5,589 nt of DNA. Origin: Alphaproteobacteria bacterium (GTDB lineage Bacteria > Pseudomonadota > Alphaproteobacteria > Rickettsiales > Rickettsiaceae). The DNA lies in the NCBI GenBank assembly GCA_030430995.1, contig JAUIKA010000073.1:1-5589 (forward strand), written 5' to 3'. Of the stretch, positions 5,018-5,589 are shown piece after piece; position 1 is the stretch's first letter; every line of letters begins with the position of its first letter. The position numbers and the translations under genes were made by a program. The notes under the pieces were generated by a model. The model did no database searches and had not been told where the DNA came from. It saw nothing but the letters and a program-made list of their open reading frames with translations.

Positions 5018-5589
5018 ATGAAAAAAGTTATTTGTACATCTGAGGTAGAAACAAGGTTAGATAGGTACTTACGTAAAATCTATTCCAATTTGTCTCAAGG
5101 GCTTTTAGAAAAAATGCTAAGGGGAAAAGAAATCCTAGTTAACAGAGAAAAATCTTCAGCTTCTTTTCGGGTAAAAATGGGGGATGAGATAATGATATCA
5201 GATAAATATCTGCTATCAGATGTAGAAAAAACTATTATAAGGCGTGATAGCCATATAATAAAAAAATATGTTATATATGAAGATGAGCATCTAGTCGCAA
5301 TAAATAAACCATATGGCCTTGCATCACAAGGTGGAAAGATGATATCACTTTCAGTGGATGATTATATAAAATTGAATGGGTATTATATGGTTCATAGGCT
5401 AGATAAAAATACTAGCGGAGTAATGCTTATAGCCAAGTCACAATCATCAGCTGCTAACTTAGCAAAAGCTTTTGCTAGCCATAAGATAAAGAAGAAATAT
5501 GTTGCCGTCATTACCTCTAAGCTAGATAAGTTTATGGTAGATATGCCAATAGATGGCAAAGAGTCTAGGACAGAATTCGAAGTTTGCAA
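5018..5589 (+). CDS. rluC: RluC/RluD-type 23S rRNA pseudouridine synthase (N-terminal part, runs off right edge)
   Basis: Enzymes of this family convert specific uridines in 23S rRNA to pseudouridine in the cytoplasm. The 190 visible residues begin with an S4-like RNA-binding domain (about 9-61: TRLDRYLRKI, LLEKMLRGKEILVN, MGDEIMIS). The RsuA/RluA catalytic domain follows, with YEDEHLVAINKPYGLASQGG (87-106) and the active-site motif HRLDKNTSGVMLIAK (126-140), in which Asp129 is the catalytic aspartate. ASHKIKKKYVAVI (about 159-171) is the next conserved block. The S4 domain and the GLASQGG wording favour RluC over RluA, but RluD is possible, so the symbol is provisional. The start at 5018 is the only ATG in this frame after the flgI stop, which lies in the same frame 24 bases upstream. 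No Shine-Dalgarno sequence is seen. The gene is probably co-transcribed with flgI; the C-terminal end is outside the window. Confidence 0.9.
   Translation, partial: MKKVICTSEVETRLDRYLRKIYSNLSQGLLEKMLRGKEILVNREKSSASFRVKMGDEIMISDKYLLSDVEKTIIRRDSHIIKKYVIYEDEHLVAINKPYGLASQGGKMISLSVDDYIKLNGYYMVHRLDKNTSGVMLIAKSQSSAANLAKAFASHKIKKKYVAVITSKLDKFMVDMPIDGKESRTEFEVC

Noticed and set aside
1..5589. Reassignment of UGA to tryptophan, suggested by the lack of TGA stops
   Set aside because: All conserved proteins read through at full length under the standard code with no in-frame TGA, so there is no evidence that UGA is decoded as an amino acid here.
1..5589. Mobile element, CRISPR array or defence system
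   Set aside because: No transposase, integrase, spaced direct repeats or nuclease-type genes are present; all recognised genes are housekeeping, secretion, regulatory or flagellar.

Overview
The window looks like chromosome from an AT-rich, intracellular-type alphaproteobacterium that carries flagellar genes. Three things suggest this: strongly AT-biased codon choice, an XRE regulator of the type common in alphaproteobacteria, and housekeeping genes mixed with flagellar genes in small units. A flagellated Rickettsiales lineage such as Midichloriaceae would fit, but that placement is an inference from style and gene content. No 16S rRNA or other diagnostic marker is present.

Layout from left to right. 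Bases 1-660 hold a leftward unit: a 65-residue unknown protein, then fliO, then fliP, which runs off the left edge. It is apparently driven by a good sigma-70-type promoter (TTGCCT, 17 bases, TATAAT) lying inside the start of the divergent pgpA gene. pgpA (680-1132, rightward) encodes phosphatidylglycerophosphatase A and begins only 19 bases from the unknown gene. Bases 1133-1374 separate the convergent pgpA and secD genes; they hold two perfect hairpins and no recognisable RNA gene. yajC and secD (3245-1375, leftward) form a Sec-accessory operon, with no secF following. A 162-base divergent control region (3246-3407), rich in A/T tracts and short palindromes, leads to a rightward unit: an XRE-family regulator (3408-3875), flgI for the flagellar P-ring (3890-4993), and a RluC/RluD-type pseudouridine synthase (from 5018), cut off by the right edge.

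Functionally, FliO and FliP belong to the flagellar type III export gate, FlgI builds the periplasmic rod bushing, and SecD/YajC support the Sec route that FlgI and FliP use through their signal peptides. PgpA makes phosphatidylglycerol and the rRNA modifier is housekeeping. I see no mobile element, CRISPR array, tRNA or rRNA, and no clearly new multi-gene system. The most unusual signal is compositional: about 1,700 predicted codons in nine genes contain no tryptophan codon, and none of the seven visible stop codons is TGA.
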